DNA from: Clostridiaceae bacterium
GTDB taxonomy: Bacteria > Bacillota > Clostridia > Peptostreptococcales > Natronincolaceae
Assembly (NCBI GenBank): GCA_018432235.1
Contig: JAHDLO010000053.1
Span: forward strand, 1 to 64,000
Direction: 5' to 3'
Length of the DNA: 64,000 bases
Both the position numbers and the translations under genes were made by a program. Shown here piece after piece: positions 36,853 through 46,495 of this stretch; positions within the stretch are counted from its first letter, which is position 1, and each line of letters opens with the position of its first letter. The notes below the pieces were generated by a model. The model had not been told where the DNA came from. It saw nothing but the letters and a program-made list of their open reading frames with translations, and made no database searches.

Positions 36853-37698
36853 TTATGCTTTATAAAAGAATATTGCCAGCGTACCAGGTCCTGCATGGGT
36901 TCCAATGGTACAGCCTATGTCGGTTTCAATGATCTCCTTTGGATTTAGAACCTTGATTACCTCCTCACGCAGCTCAGAAAGCTTGTCAGGCGAATTGGCA
37001 TGGGCAATAGCTACAGTCTTGCCGCTGAAGTCTTCTCCCTTTTCCTTTGCCAGCTCCACCATTTTTCCTATTACCTTTTTGCTGCCCCTGACCTTATCAA
37101 GAGATTCCACCAATCCCTCCTTCACCGTCAGTATTGGCTTTAAATTCAGCATCCCACCAACCAATGCTCTCATAGGATTTATACGTCCACCTTTTTTTAG
37201 GAACTCTAAGGTATCTACTGTAAAAATATGCTCTACAGCTTCTTTGCGGCTGTTGATTTTCTCTACTATGGCACTGCGCTCCAACCCTTCCTCCGCCAAT
37301 CGGGCTGCCTCTATGACCACCATACCGGCACCTATGGATAAACCCATGGTATCTAATACATCAATCCTGTCGCCTTCCAGCTCCTGCTTAGCCAAAAGTG
37401 CTGACTGATGCGTACCGCTTGCTCTAGAAGAGCCATTGATGCATATAACCTCCTTGCCAGCCTTCAACGCCTCCTGGAAGGCCTCCTTGAAAACGATAGG
37501 TGATATCTGTGAGGTCTTCGGCAGCTCCTTTACCTCCTTCAGTTTGGTATAAAAGTCTGAATAGGATAGATCTACACCATCTCTAAATTCCTCTTCTCCA
37601 AAAATAATTGTCAGTGGTAGAATTTTTATGTTATATTTTTCAGCCAGAGCTTTAGGCACATCTGTCATGCTGTCGGTGATAATTTGAATATTGCTCAT
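36853..37698 (-). CDS. DegV family fatty-acid-binding protein
   Basis: A 281-residue protein. It shows the DegV start IQIITDSMTDVPKALAEKY, PLTIIFGEEEFRDG, the fatty-acid carboxyl-binding TSQISP, and DTMGLSIGAGMVV. Members bind fatty acids; several serve as FakB partners of the FakA kinase, but FakA is not in the window. The start at 37698 follows GGAGGAAGT. Confidence 0.92.
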   Translation of the reverse strand: MSNIQIITDSMTDVPKALAEKYNIKILPLTIIFGEEEFRDGVDLSYSDFYTKLKEVKELPKTSQISPIVFKEAFQEALKAGKEVICINGSSRASGTHQSALLAKQELEGDRIDVLDTMGLSIGAGMVVIEAARLAEEGLERSAIVEKINSRKEAVEHIFTVDTLEFLKKGGRINPMRALVGGMLNLKPILTVKEGLVESLDKVRGSKKVIGKMVELAKEKGEDFSGKTVAIAHANSPDKLSELREEVIKVLNPKEIIETDIGCTIGTHAGPGTLAIFFYKA

Positions 37699-37847
37699 TT
37701 TACTTCCTCCTCTGAATTTAGTAAAAAATGCCATATGTATCTATTTTACCTCAAAAATAATATACGAAACAGATATTTATTTGTTTGTAAAAAAATTCAA
37801 AAACAATAAAAACCAGCAAAAAATTTAAATTATTGCTGGTCAAGAAT

Positions 37848-38318
37848 TTATCTCATTCCGGGATAATCCCATTGCTTAAGCACCTCATAAACCACTATTG
37901 CCACTGAATTAGCAAGATTCAATGATCTGGCCTTCTCAATATTCAGCATTGGTATCCTTATACAGTTCTCCTTGTTATTGTTCAATATCTCTATAGGGAT
38001 TCCGGCTGTTTCCTTCCCAAACATGATATAGCAGTCCTCTTCATATAGGATATCACTGTGAAAGCTATCTGTCTTAGTGGTGGCATAATATATTTTTGCA
38101 TCTGGATTTTTTTCTAAAAATTCTTTATAGCTATCATAATAACGAAGATCCAGTAGCTCCCAGTAATCCAGCCCTGCCCGCTTCAGCTGCTTTTCCTCCA
38201 TTGAAAAGCCCGTAGGTCCTATAATGTGGAGGGTTGTATTGGTTACTACGCAGGTTCTGGCAATGTTTCCTGTATTTTGAGGTATTTCCGGCTCTAAAAG
38301 TACAATGTTCAATGGCAT
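37848..38318 (-). CDS. trmL: tRNA (cytidine(34)-2'-O)-methyltransferase
   Basis: A 156-residue SPOUT methyltransferase. Signatures are EPEIPQNTGNIARTCV, HIIGPTGFSM, the knot motif MFGKETAGIP and IPMLNIEKARSLNLANSVAI. It 2'-O-methylates the wobble position of tRNA-Leu. The start at 38318 follows AGGAGGAATAAAC. It is 23 bases after cheX. Confidence 0.95.
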   Translation of the reverse strand: MPLNIVLLEPEIPQNTGNIARTCVVTNTTLHIIGPTGFSMEEKQLKRAGLDYWELLDLRYYDSYKEFLEKNPDAKIYYATTKTDSFHSDILYEEDCYIMFGKETAGIPIEILNNNKENCIRIPMLNIEKARSLNLANSVAIVVYEVLKQWDYPGMR

Positions 38319-38341
38319 GTTTATTCCTCCTGTCGACAAAC

Positions 38342-38797
38342 TTATCTCAATGATAGACCCAGGGCCAGCTCGTCGGCATCATTTCCCAAAATCATAGTCA
38401 TATCCGGCTTAACCTCAGACTTGGCCTCCTCCTTAACATATAGCATCGGTGGAGTTATATCTATCTTTATTCCTTTATTATATAAAAGATTTGCTGTATT
38501 GCCCAGTATCATATTTCCCAGCTCTGCTACAGCACTCTTGGTGATTTCGTCCAGCTCTGCAACCGGCATACCACCCATCATATTTGAGGCAATCCGCAAT
38601 GCCATTGCCTCCTCCATATGTATCATTGTATGACCCTCAAACTCCCCCGTGACCCCTATATATATTGAAACCTTGGTATTCTCACCTGGCAGACCACCTA
38701 TGGAAAAGCTACTTTTTATATCCATTGACAGCCCAACTACCTGCTCCATTATATTTTTTCCTGCTGTAACAAACATATCTGCAAATTGCTTCTTCAT
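38342..38797 (-). CDS. cheX: CheX-like CheY-P phosphatase
   Basis: A 151-residue protein of the CheC/CheX/FliY family, single-domain type. The phosphatase signature E-x2-N appears in KSAVAELGNMILGN. It removes phosphate from CheY-type regulators. AGGAGGTTCTCT precedes the ATG at 38797. No other chemotaxis gene lies nearby, so its partner is unknown. Confidence 0.85.
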   Translation of the reverse strand: MKKQFADMFVTAGKNIMEQVVGLSMDIKSSFSIGGLPGENTKVSIYIGVTGEFEGHTMIHMEEAMALRIASNMMGGMPVAELDEITKSAVAELGNMILGNTANLLYNKGIKIDITPPMLYVKEEAKSEVKPDMTMILGNDADELALGLSLR

Positions 38798-39003
38798 AGA
38801 GAACCTCCTGTTTTTAAGTATATACAAGTGATTATATCATATTTTCAATTGGTGAGGAGCATTTTAAGGTTAATTTTACAAAGAATAGCTAAGTTTTTAC
38901 ATATTATTTACTTAATATATGATTTAACATTCCCCCCTAATCTGAATAAAACAAAAAATAATTCTTATAATATTTATAAAAATCTTTATTTTATTTGTAT
39001 TTA

Positions 39004-39012
39004 TGCTATAAT
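39004..39012 (+). promoter_or_regulatory. extended -10 promoter of speD
   Basis: TGCTATAAT is a perfect extended -10 element. The -35 region (CTTTAT) is weak, as usual for this type. The leader to speD is about 100 bases and contains the start-stop ATGTAA at 39089-39094 behind AAGGA. Upstream (38798-39003) nothing else is seen. Confidence 0.6.
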
Positions 39013-39128
39013 CATAAGAGAAATTTATATCCCTATATGTTATAGGTTTATTATTCTGGTTTCAAAGAAATAATATAATAAGGAAATCATGTAAATTCTA
39101 CATGCTTAAGGAGGTACACACGAAAAAA

Positions 39129-39944
39129 ATGGAAATAAAACAAATTAAAAAGTTAAAGCTCTACGGGTTTAATAATTTAACAAAAACTTTAAGCTTTAAT
39201 ATGTACGATTTGTGTTATGCAAAGACCGTTGAGGATAGAAAAAATTATATTGCCTATATCGACGAACAGTACAATGCTGAAAGGCTGACAAATATACTGA
39301 CGAATGTTGCTAATATCATAGGCGCCAACATTCTTAATATAGCCAAGCAGGACTATGATCCCCAAGGAGCCAGTGTCACCATGCTGGTATCTGAAGGTCT
39401 TGTTGCCGAGGATCATCATGGGGATGCGGAAAATGAAACTCCCGGTCCCTTACCTGATGCTGTTGTGGGACATTTAGATAAAAGCCATATCACTGTTCAT
39501 ACCTATCCTGAGAGTCATCCAGATGACGGTATAAGCACCTTTAGAGCTGATATCGATGTATCAACCTGTGGGCATATTTCCCCTCTTAAGGCTTTAAATT
39601 ACTTGATTCATAGCTTTGAAACAGATATAATGACCATTGACTACAGGGTTAGAGGCTTTACACGAGACGTCAACGGCAAAAAGTTTTTTATTGATCATAA
39701 AATCAATTCTATTCAAAACTACATCGCCAGCGATACCAGAGATCGCTATCAAATGATTGATGTGAATGTATACCAGGAAAACATCTTCCACACAAAGATG
39801 CTTTTGAAGGAATTCGACTTGGACAACTACTTATTTGGCGTAACCAAGAGGGATTTGTTGCCCGGGGAAAGAAAAAAAATTAAGCAACGCTTAAAGAAGG
39901 AAATGTCCGAAATATTCTACGGAAGAAATATACCAAAGGTATAA
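39129..39944 (+). CDS. speD: S-adenosylmethionine decarboxylase proenzyme, E. coli type
   Basis: About 271 residues. It matches the class 1b enzyme ([20 protein letters not shown]; self-cleavage before Ser in [14 protein letters not shown], giving the pyruvoyl group; [20 protein letters not shown]). It supplies aminopropyl groups for spermidine. The start is unsettled: the strong AAGGAGG at 39108-39114 is 14 bases from the ATG at 39129, while the ATG at 39102 precedes it. Arginase lies close by, but speE and speA do not. Confidence 0.93.
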   Translation: MEIKQIKKLKLYGFNNLTKTLSFNMYDLCYAKTVEDRKNYIAYIDEQYNAERLTNILTNVANIIGANILNIAKQDYDPQGASVTMLVSEGLVAEDHHGDAENETPGPLPDAVVGHLDKSHITVHTYPESHPDDGISTFRADIDVSTCGHISPLKALNYLIHSFETDIMTIDYRVRGFTRDVNGKKFFIDHKINSIQNYIASDTRDRYQMIDVNVYQENIFHTKMLLKEFDLDNYLFGVTKRDLLPGERKKIKQRLKKEMSEIFYGRNIPKV

Positions 39945-39948
39945 AACA

Positions 39949-39989
39949 GGAGCTGCCTTAATGATAATTTCATTAATGGCAGCTCCTTT
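39949..39989 (+). terminator. intrinsic terminator after speD
   Basis: AGGAGCTGCC-TTAATGA pairs with TCATTAA-TGGCAGCTCCT, followed by TTAATT. It is a strong long stem just past the stop, and could also serve minus-strand transcripts. Confidence 0.85.
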
Positions 39990-40165
39990 AATTCTATATT
40001 GAGGCAATTGCCTATATAGTTTAGTTTATACTAAGTTAAAAGTTTATAGCGCATTGTCAAGTACCTCTACGCAGTTAAAGCTTAGGTTCGGCCCCGTGGG
40101 ACACTAAGCAGTAAATTTTTGACTTTGTATAAGCATAGCATATTTTAATTATGAAATTTTATCGT

Positions 40166-40348
40166 TTAATAACTACTTAATAGATAACACTTTCTCAGGT
40201 TTTCTTCTCTAGCGGCATCTGCGACTTTAATTCTTGCTTCTGATCTCCTTAAGCTATCCAGCCTTTCTGCTTCAGTCCTCCCTTTATAGTTAATATTAAT
40301 GCTTATCCTTAATGCACTTATCCTTAAGCCCAGATTAACTTCCGACAT
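40166..40348 (-). CDS. small hypothetical protein
   Basis: A 60-residue basic protein starting MSEVNLGLRISALRISINI, with an Arg/Glu-rich helical second half (EAERLDSLRRSEARIKVADA). A perfect AGGAGGTG lies 7 bases before the ATG, which is the main reason to accept it. It follows the MFS gene by 29 bases on the same strand. No family recognised. Confidence 0.5.
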   Translation of the reverse strand: MSEVNLGLRISALRISININYKGRTEAERLDSLRRSEARIKVADAAREENLRKCYLLSSY

Positions 40349-40377
40349 CCTAACACCTCCTAAATGGCTGGATTTTA

Positions 40378-41646
40378 CTATATATTTTTGATGGCCTCAT
40401 TTTTCATAAAAAACAGCATTCTAATACTTAGCAGTAGGCCACTCACCATCGGCAGCAGCCACATTGGTACCAGCTCCAGCAAAATACCTGCCAGAATAAC
40501 CCCCAGTGGTGCAATGGCTATAGCAGCAGTGCCTATAAGCCCAAAAACCCTACCTCTTATCTCGTCTGGGGTTTCCCTCTGCATAACCGATAAAAGTGGA
40601 ATGTCTATCCAAGCAATGGTGAAGCCCAGCCCTCCCATGGCTATAAGGTAGAATATAAATATCACATCAGCCGACATGCTTATACTCATCATTGGAATTC
40701 CCATTGTAAAAACAAAGATTATAAATATTGTCATTAGCAGCATCAATCGCTTGTAGAGCTTTTCTTTCTGAGGCAGCATTGACAGGCTTATGGCGCCCAA
40801 CAGCATCCCCACCGGCATAAATGCCTTGACTATCCCATACTTCAGCGGCGACAGCATGACGACATTGTTAAGGAAGTAGGGTATAGGTACGGTTATGGAC
40901 AATTGCATAAGAAAGTTAATTAATAGCGAGAAGCTCATGATGTTAAAGATGATTTTATCGTTTATAAAATAGCTGAAGCCCTCCTTCAATTCCTTTATAA
41001 AACCCTCATTCTTACCATTGGACTCCGATTCATTGGAATTTGCATTATAGCCAAAATCAATGAAGGCTTCAGATATGGCTGAAAGGATGAAGCTGATACC
41101 ATTAATTAACAAGAATGCCTTTATATCTACAATTGCATATATAAGTCCCCCCAAAAATGGTCCGCTGATGGCTGCCACCGACATAATGCCCTGTCCTATC
41201 GAATTGATTCTGAAGATATCCTCTCGATCCACAAGATTCGGTTTGCTAGCATCTATTGCAACATCAAAGAAGGTATTTAAGGTCGTCAGCAGAAAGGAAA
41301 AACCATAAATGTAGGCCAATCTGATCTCATCTAAGACTGCTATGCCATAGAAGCTTAGCATGAGTATCCCACATAGTATATCCATGGATAGTACGATTTT
41401 TTTTCTGTCTATTCTATCAGCTGCTACCCCTGCTATGGGTCCCATCAATACCCTTGGCAGCATACTGAAAACAAGACTGGTTGCAAAGGTCATGCCTGAA
41501 TTTGTAAGCTTAAGTACATATAGACTTATGGCAAAGCTATATATCTGTGCACCAAATAATGAAACCAGCTTTCCTGCCCCATACAGCAGCATATTTCTCT
41601 TACTAACACTAAGCGATAATTTTTTCGTTAAACCATATTCCTCCAT
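40378..41646 (-). CDS. MFS transporter (DHA3-like)
   Basis: A 422-residue permease with about 12 membrane helices. The loop 2-3 motif GPIAGVAADRIDRKKIVL matches the MFS signature G-x3-D-R-x-RR/K. The relation to the DHA3 drug/H+ antiporter group (macrolide-type exporters) is by overall pattern; the substrate cannot be told. The start at 41646 is taken because GAGGGGG lies 9 bases upstream. Confidence 0.85.
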   Translation of the reverse strand: MEEYGLTKKLSLSVSKRNMLLYGAGKLVSLFGAQIYSFAISLYVLKLTNSGMTFATSLVFSMLPRVLMGPIAGVAADRIDRKKIVLSMDILCGILMLSFYGIAVLDEIRLAYIYGFSFLLTTLNTFFDVAIDASKPNLVDREDIFRINSIGQGIMSVAAISGPFLGGLIYAIVDIKAFLLINGISFILSAISEAFIDFGYNANSNESESNGKNEGFIKELKEGFSYFINDKIIFNIMSFSLLINFLMQLSITVPIPYFLNNVVMLSPLKYGIVKAFMPVGMLLGAISLSMLPQKEKLYKRLMLLMTIFIIFVFTMGIPMMSISMSADVIFIFYLIAMGGLGFTIAWIDIPLLSVMQRETPDEIRGRVFGLIGTAAIAIAPLGVILAGILLELVPMWLLPMVSGLLLSIRMLFFMKNEAIKNI

Positions 41647-41823
41647 TGTCGTCAACCCCCTCTATTCATGCTCTTATTATATACATAGCCTACCTTCTTA
41701 AAAACCGTCTCAGGACTGATTTTTACTTCAGCCCATAAGCTGCTTGTTGCTAAGCCCCATGAATTAAAAGAGAGCAAAGCAAAAAGGACTGTCCCAGTAG
41801 GACACCCCTCTATTTGCCTTATG

Positions 41824-42723
41824 CTAAGCTATTAAGTTAAAGGTCCAATCTACCAATTCTATGGCTACCTCAGCCGTTATATCATCCTTATCCAATCTTG
41901 TGTTAAGCTCCACAAGGTCCATTGACTTTACAAGCTTTGTGTCCATCAGCGCCTTAAACAGCAGCTTTACCTCCGCTATGGACATACCGTCACAAACAGG
42001 AGTTCCCGTACCGGGTACCAGTTCAGAATCCAGTGCATCCATATCAAAGCTGACATGAACAGCCTCCACTTCATTTTTTTGCAGTCTTTGATTTATTTCA
42101 GCGATAACTGCCTCAATGCCTCTATCTTTAATATCCGCCATGGTATATAAATTAAGATTTTTTTCCTTAGCCAGCTGAATTTCACCCTCATCCAAATCTC
42201 TTGCACCCACAATAAAGACATTTTCTGGTTTTACCTTAACACCTTTATAATAGACATCGGTTAGAGAGTCGCAGCCGACGCCCATTGCAGCCGCCAGCGG
42301 CATGCCGTGTACATTGCCCGATGGTGAAGTCTCTGAGGTATTGATATCCCCATGGGCATCTATCCACACAACTGCTAGGTTAGTGTAGTACCTGCTAGCA
42401 CCGGAGATGCTGCCTAAGCCCAGAGAGTGATCTCCGCCTATAACAAAAGGAAAATTTCCCGATGCAAGTGCACTATAAACCTGATGGGCCAAATTTGTAT
42501 TTACCTCAACTATTGGCTTAAGGTATTTCATTTTATCATGAAAGGCATATTTTTCGGAATCACTCACCTTCGGTACGTAAAGATTACCCAAATCATATAT
42601 GCTATGGTTGTACTTTTTAATTACCTCAACGATTTTCTTTTCCCTCAGCTTCTCAGGTCCATGCTGAGCGCCATCCTTATCGCAGCCGTAATTTATAGGT
42701 ACACCGATTAAACTGACATCCAT
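41824..42723 (-). CDS. rocF: arginase
   Basis: A 299-residue ureohydrolase. Mn-binding blocks are complete: GGDHSLGLG, WIDAHGDINT, and SFDMDALDSELVPG. The N-terminus IGVPINYGCDKDGAQHGP and the HGMPLA loop favour arginase over agmatinase. It converts arginine to ornithine and urea, feeding ornithine to Stickland or polyamine metabolism. It is a single gene. Confidence 0.93.
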   Translation of the reverse strand: MDVSLIGVPINYGCDKDGAQHGPEKLREKKIVEVIKKYNHSIYDLGNLYVPKVSDSEKYAFHDKMKYLKPIVEVNTNLAHQVYSALASGNFPFVIGGDHSLGLGSISGASRYYTNLAVVWIDAHGDINTSETSPSGNVHGMPLAAAMGVGCDSLTDVYYKGVKVKPENVFIVGARDLDEGEIQLAKEKNLNLYTMADIKDRGIEAVIAEINQRLQKNEVEAVHVSFDMDALDSELVPGTGTPVCDGMSIAEVKLLFKALMDTKLVKSMDLVELNTRLDKDDITAEVAIELVDWTFNLIA

Positions 42724-43095
42724 CTTAAGTTCCCCCTTTGAAAATGCCCTTTAAAGTGGCTATGTACTTAACCACTGTATATCAATACAGACTCCTATAT
42801 ATTAGTGATTATAGCACCTACAAAATACGGGGTAAATGAAAATATTTATTAATTAAGAAGCATAAATATTTATTTTGTATATATATGCTTAGCAGCATGT
42901 TTAATATTTCGACACAATAGCCTGTTATAGCACTTGTACTCTGTCGACAAGCTTATGCGGTTAATAAATAATACAACGGTTGAATAAAAAAACTTCTGAA
43001 AAGCGCCTTAATATAACCATGTTTAAGAAGCAGAATCGTATAATAGCCAAGCCTACCCCATTTCATAGAAAAAACAAACCTTCTATTCAAATGAA
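42724..43095. other. intergenic stretch upstream of rocF
   Basis: AT-rich, with the rocF promoter presumably in 42724-42860. No gene, RNA motif or repeat is visible to me. Confidence 0.5.
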
Positions 43096-43097
43096 AA

Positions 43098-43122
43098 AAA
43101 GGAGCAGTAATTTACCGCTCCC
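43098..43122 (-). terminator. intrinsic terminator after the flavin reductase gene
   Basis: On the minus strand GGGAGCGGTAA pairs with TTACTGCTCC (one mismatch), followed by TTTTTTTC, just past the stop at 43139. Confidence 0.85.
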
Positions 43123-43138
43123 AAGTCATCGTGCTTTT

Positions 43139-44578
43139 TTAATTATTTACAGCTGATCTGCCTGCTATTCTGCCAAAGACGATTAAATCTGTAAGGGCAT
43201 TTCCGCCCAGTCTATTTCCGCCATGAACGCCACCGGTCACCTCTCCAGCAGCATACAGACCCGCTATGGCCTTTCCTTCAGCATTTAATACCTGAGCTTC
43301 AGTATTGATTTTGATTCCGCCCATTGTGTGGTGAACTGCAGGGCCTACTTCTATCGCATAGTATTTTGAATTTTCTAAGCTTCTAGGCATATCATTTCTG
43401 CCAAAGTCCTTATCCTCTTTGCTTGCCACATACTGATTGTAATCTGTTAACGTCGCCTTAAGATTTTCAGGATTTATTCCTGCTTTTTCAGCCAGCTCCT
43501 CTAGGGTTTCTCCCTCGGTTACTATGCCTTGCTTAATATATCCATCGATAGCCTTCAAGCTGTCGGTAACCCCTTGGTCAAAGAATAAAAAGCCCGTTTT
43601 CCCCTCTTGTGCCAGCATAGCTGCTGATACAACGTCTCTTGTAGCCAATTCGTTTACAAATCGCTCACCATCTCTATTTATTAGAATTGCACCATTTCCT
43701 CTAACTGCCTCAGTAATCATATATCCATTGGAAGGCACTGCGGTTGGGTGAGTTTGAATTTCTTCAATATCTACCAGTGCCGCACCAACCTCCTGCGCCA
43801 TTGCAATACCATCACCGGTAGCTCCCGAGTGATTCGTTGTACCGAAGCCCTCCAGATCCTTATTATATTCCACCAGCATAGTTGAATTTGCACCAAAACC
43901 GCCTGTAGCCAAAACTACTGAGGTGGCATTTATGGTAAATTCCTTGCCATCCTTGTCCTCAGCGATTACGCCGATAACTTTGCCATCCTCTTCTATTAGC
44001 TTAAGCGCTATGGTTTCCGTCATTATTTTTACGCCGCTTTCCTCCAACGCACTACGAAGGGTCTTTACAACCTCCGGTCCAACAGGAGCGCCACCGGTCG
44101 GTCTATGGGCTCTGGTGTTCGTTGCCCCCGCCAGCTTTCCAACATCATTGAAATCTCCTCCCATACTCAGGAGCCACTCAACTGCCTCTGCAGATTCTTC
44201 AGCCAATATCTGTACCAGTTCAGGATCATTCTTGTCATATCCCCCCTTCATGGTATCAGTGAAAAAAGCCTCTACCGTATCTTCGAGTCCCAGTGTTGCT
44301 TGAGCACTTGAGCCTGCTGCATTTAATCCGCCTGTTGCCCTTAGTGTATTACCACCTATAATAGGCATTTTCTCAAGCACGATTACTTCTTTGCCTGCAT
44401 TTTTAACCTCCAAAGCAGCTGCTAAGCCTGCACCTCCGGAGCCAATTACTACCACGTCTGTTGTTATATTAACATCATTGTTGCCTGTTTTAACATCGTT
44501 ACTGCTGCATCCTGCAAAGGATATGATAGCCAGCACCACTACAAGCCCTATAATTCCAAGCTTTTTTCTATTCTTCAT
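43139..44578 (-). CDS. lipoprotein FAD-dependent reductase of the fumarate/urocanate reductase family
   Basis: A 479-residue exported flavoprotein. The signal sequence IGLVVVLAIISFAGCSS has a lipobox (FAGC), so it is anchored outside the membrane. FAD motif VVVIGSGGAGLAAALEVKNA, then VVLATGGFG, and the C-terminal LYAAGEVTGGVHGGNRLGGN are those of flavocytochrome c fumarate reductase flavoprotein subunits. No FMN-binding domain or heme motif is present, so electrons must come from a partner. The start at 44578 follows GGGAGG. The acceptor (fumarate, urocanate, acrylate-type) is uncertain. Confidence 0.88.
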   Translation of the reverse strand: MKNRKKLGIIGLVVVLAIISFAGCSSNDVKTGNNDVNITTDVVVIGSGGAGLAAALEVKNAGKEVIVLEKMPIIGGNTLRATGGLNAAGSSAQATLGLEDTVEAFFTDTMKGGYDKNDPELVQILAEESAEAVEWLLSMGGDFNDVGKLAGATNTRAHRPTGGAPVGPEVVKTLRSALEESGVKIMTETIALKLIEEDGKVIGVIAEDKDGKEFTINATSVVLATGGFGANSTMLVEYNKDLEGFGTTNHSGATGDGIAMAQEVGAALVDIEEIQTHPTAVPSNGYMITEAVRGNGAILINRDGERFVNELATRDVVSAAMLAQEGKTGFLFFDQGVTDSLKAIDGYIKQGIVTEGETLEELAEKAGINPENLKATLTDYNQYVASKEDKDFGRNDMPRSLENSKYYAIEVGPAVHHTMGGIKINTEAQVLNAEGKAIAGLYAAGEVTGGVHGGNRLGGNALTDLIVFGRIAGRSAVNN

Positions 44579-44710
44579 AAAAAGCATCCTCCCTTTTATA
44601 TCTTTAATGATACAAAACGAGTCTACCATATCCCTTAAGCCTTGTTAATATTTTGTTAATATTGTTTCTTTAGTTCATTTTGTTCATTGTTGAAATTTTC
44701 AGATCATTAT

Positions 44711-45385
44711 TTATTCTTTTAATGTATATAGGTTAACGGGTCTCCCCACAGTTCTGTAGGAAATATCCAGCTCTACTAATCCTGCCTCCAGCAGATGCTC
44801 TAAATATCGTCTTGCAGTTACCCTTGAAATACCCAGTCCCTCTGCCACCTCAGCTGCAGACTTCGCGGCCCCTTCCCGACTTAAAAAGCGTTTAATATTC
44901 TCCATTGTTCTTTTCTGTATGCCCTTTTCTGTTTCATCATTAATTTCCTTATTATGGTGGACTAGAGTTAAAGCATCTATTTCCTCTTGTGTAAAGCTCT
45001 CCTTTCCCGCCAGATTTAGCACTCTCCTTTTATAGCCTTCTAAAGCCCTTTTAAACCGATCAAACTCAAAGGGCTTAACGAGATAATCCACCGCCCCTAG
45101 CTTTAATATCTCATTGATTTCAGATGATTCATTTGCGGCGGTTATCATGATAGCATCTAACAATATACCTTCCCCTCTAATTCTCTTCAACAGCTCTAAT
45201 CCGCTGAGCTTAGGCATATATATATCCAATATGATTAAATCTGGTCTTTTGTCTTTAATCATTTTATAGCCCTCTTCTCCATCCTTTACAAGGCCAATGA
45301 CCTCAAAGCCCTTTAGCTTCTCCACATACCTTTTATTTATTTCCGCAACCATCGGATCATCTTCAGCGATTAAAACCTTTATCAT
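44711..45385 (-). CDS. CitB/DctR-type response regulator, no kinase alongside
   Basis: A 224-residue two-domain regulator. The receiver domain (1-120) has the acidic pair in AEDDP, the phospho-Asp in LIILDIYMPKLSG and Lys in VDYLVKPFEFDR. The C-terminal helix-turn-helix (SAAEVAEGLGISRVTARRYL) is of the CitB/DpiA group, whose kinases sense C4-dicarboxylates or citrate. The cognate CitA-like kinase is not adjacent. It lies just upstream of the flavin reductase gene and may control it. Confidence 0.9.
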   Translation of the reverse strand: MIKVLIAEDDPMVAEINKRYVEKLKGFEVIGLVKDGEEGYKMIKDKRPDLIILDIYMPKLSGLELLKRIRGEGILLDAIMITAANESSEINEILKLGAVDYLVKPFEFDRFKRALEGYKRRVLNLAGKESFTQEEIDALTLVHHNKEINDETEKGIQKRTMENIKRFLSREGAAKSAAEVAEGLGISRVTARRYLEHLLEAGLVELDISYRTVGRPVNLYTLKE

Positions 45386-45713
45386 TTTTCTCCTCCTGCC
45401 TTAGCACTTGAAACTAACTGATTTCCCTACAGCTATAGCTTTTTCATTTTTAATAGTACCTAATCAAGTATTCACCATAAATTTAAAAGCACTTGGCATT
45501 TTCATACCTATTTGAGCTCCTTTTTCAAATATACTAACATCGTGGCATGCAGGTGTCAATTCACGAAAGCATATCAAAGGCAAAACAGCATTTCCTCAGC
45601 ACCTGCCATGTGATATCATAAAACTATCATTATTAATAGCCATTAGCAATTTTAGTGTTTATAACGCCCCTTGGGTATGTATAATATAATTAAGTATAAA
45701 GGAGGAGATATTT
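45386..45713. other. divergent intergenic region
   Basis: This region separates the minus-strand response regulator from the plus-strand MBL gene. TATAAT at 45680-45685 and GGAGGAG before 45715 serve the latter. No other signal is seen. Confidence 0.5.
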
Positions 45714-46448
45714 ATGAATGAAGCAAAAATAACCTACTTGTATCACAGCGGATTTGCAGTGGAAACCCCTCAGCACTTCCTTGTATTTGATTATTACAGG
45801 GCTAGTGCTGATACCCCAGCTCCGGGACTTTCTGAAGGCGTTATCGACATAGAGGCTCTTCCTGAGGACAAGAAAATTTACGTGTTTGTATCCCATAGTC
45901 ATGGTGATCATTTTAATCCCGTTATATTTGAATGGAGTAAAAAGCGTACCGTTACCTACATATTAAGCGATGATGTCAATGCAGACCCCCACAATATGGC
46001 GAATACCATAGTAATGGGAGCCTATGAGCTGGTGGATCTGGATCAGGTTATTGTAAAGACCTTTGGCAGCACCGATAAGGGATTATCATTTTTGGTGAAG
46101 GTCGATGGGGTCAGCATTTTCCATTCCGGTGATTTAAACTGGTGGCACTGGAAGGCGTTCAACAGTGATGAGCTACTGAGGGAGGAGAAGGATTTTAAAA
46201 GAGAATTAGATAGGGTAATAGGCGAGGACATCGACATTGCCTTTGTGCCCGTAGACCCAAGACTTGAGGAATTTGCCTTCTTAGCAGGGGAGTATTTTGT
46301 TGAGAAATTACGACCAAAGCTTTTTATCCCCATGCACTTTGCCGACAAGCCCGAGATAAGCCAGAAATTTGCCCATAGAATTGAGGATTTTCCCACCAGC
46401 GCGGTTGTAATCAAAAACAGGGGACAGTTAATTAAGTTTAATAAGTAG
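45714..46448 (+). CDS. MBL-fold metal-dependent hydrolase (UlaG-like)
   Basis: A 244-residue metallo-beta-lactamase-fold protein. The metal motif HxHxDH is seen as SHSHGDHFN, with further ligands in SIFHSGDLNWWHW and LFIPMHFADK. It starts ITYLYHSGFAVETPQHFLVFD, typical of the beta-lactamase-like group near UlaG. The substrate is unknown. AGGAGGAGAT precedes the ATG. One of only four plus-strand genes in the window. Confidence 0.85.
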   Translation: MNEAKITYLYHSGFAVETPQHFLVFDYYRASADTPAPGLSEGVIDIEALPEDKKIYVFVSHSHGDHFNPVIFEWSKKRTVTYILSDDVNADPHNMANTIVMGAYELVDLDQVIVKTFGSTDKGLSFLVKVDGVSIFHSGDLNWWHWKAFNSDELLREEKDFKRELDRVIGEDIDIAFVPVDPRLEEFAFLAGEYFVEKLRPKLFIPMHFADKPEISQKFAHRIEDFPTSAVVIKNRGQLIKFNK

Positions 46449-46495
46449 CAAAACTGCATAAGGCTTATATGTCAAAACCTATGTTTTGCAACCAT

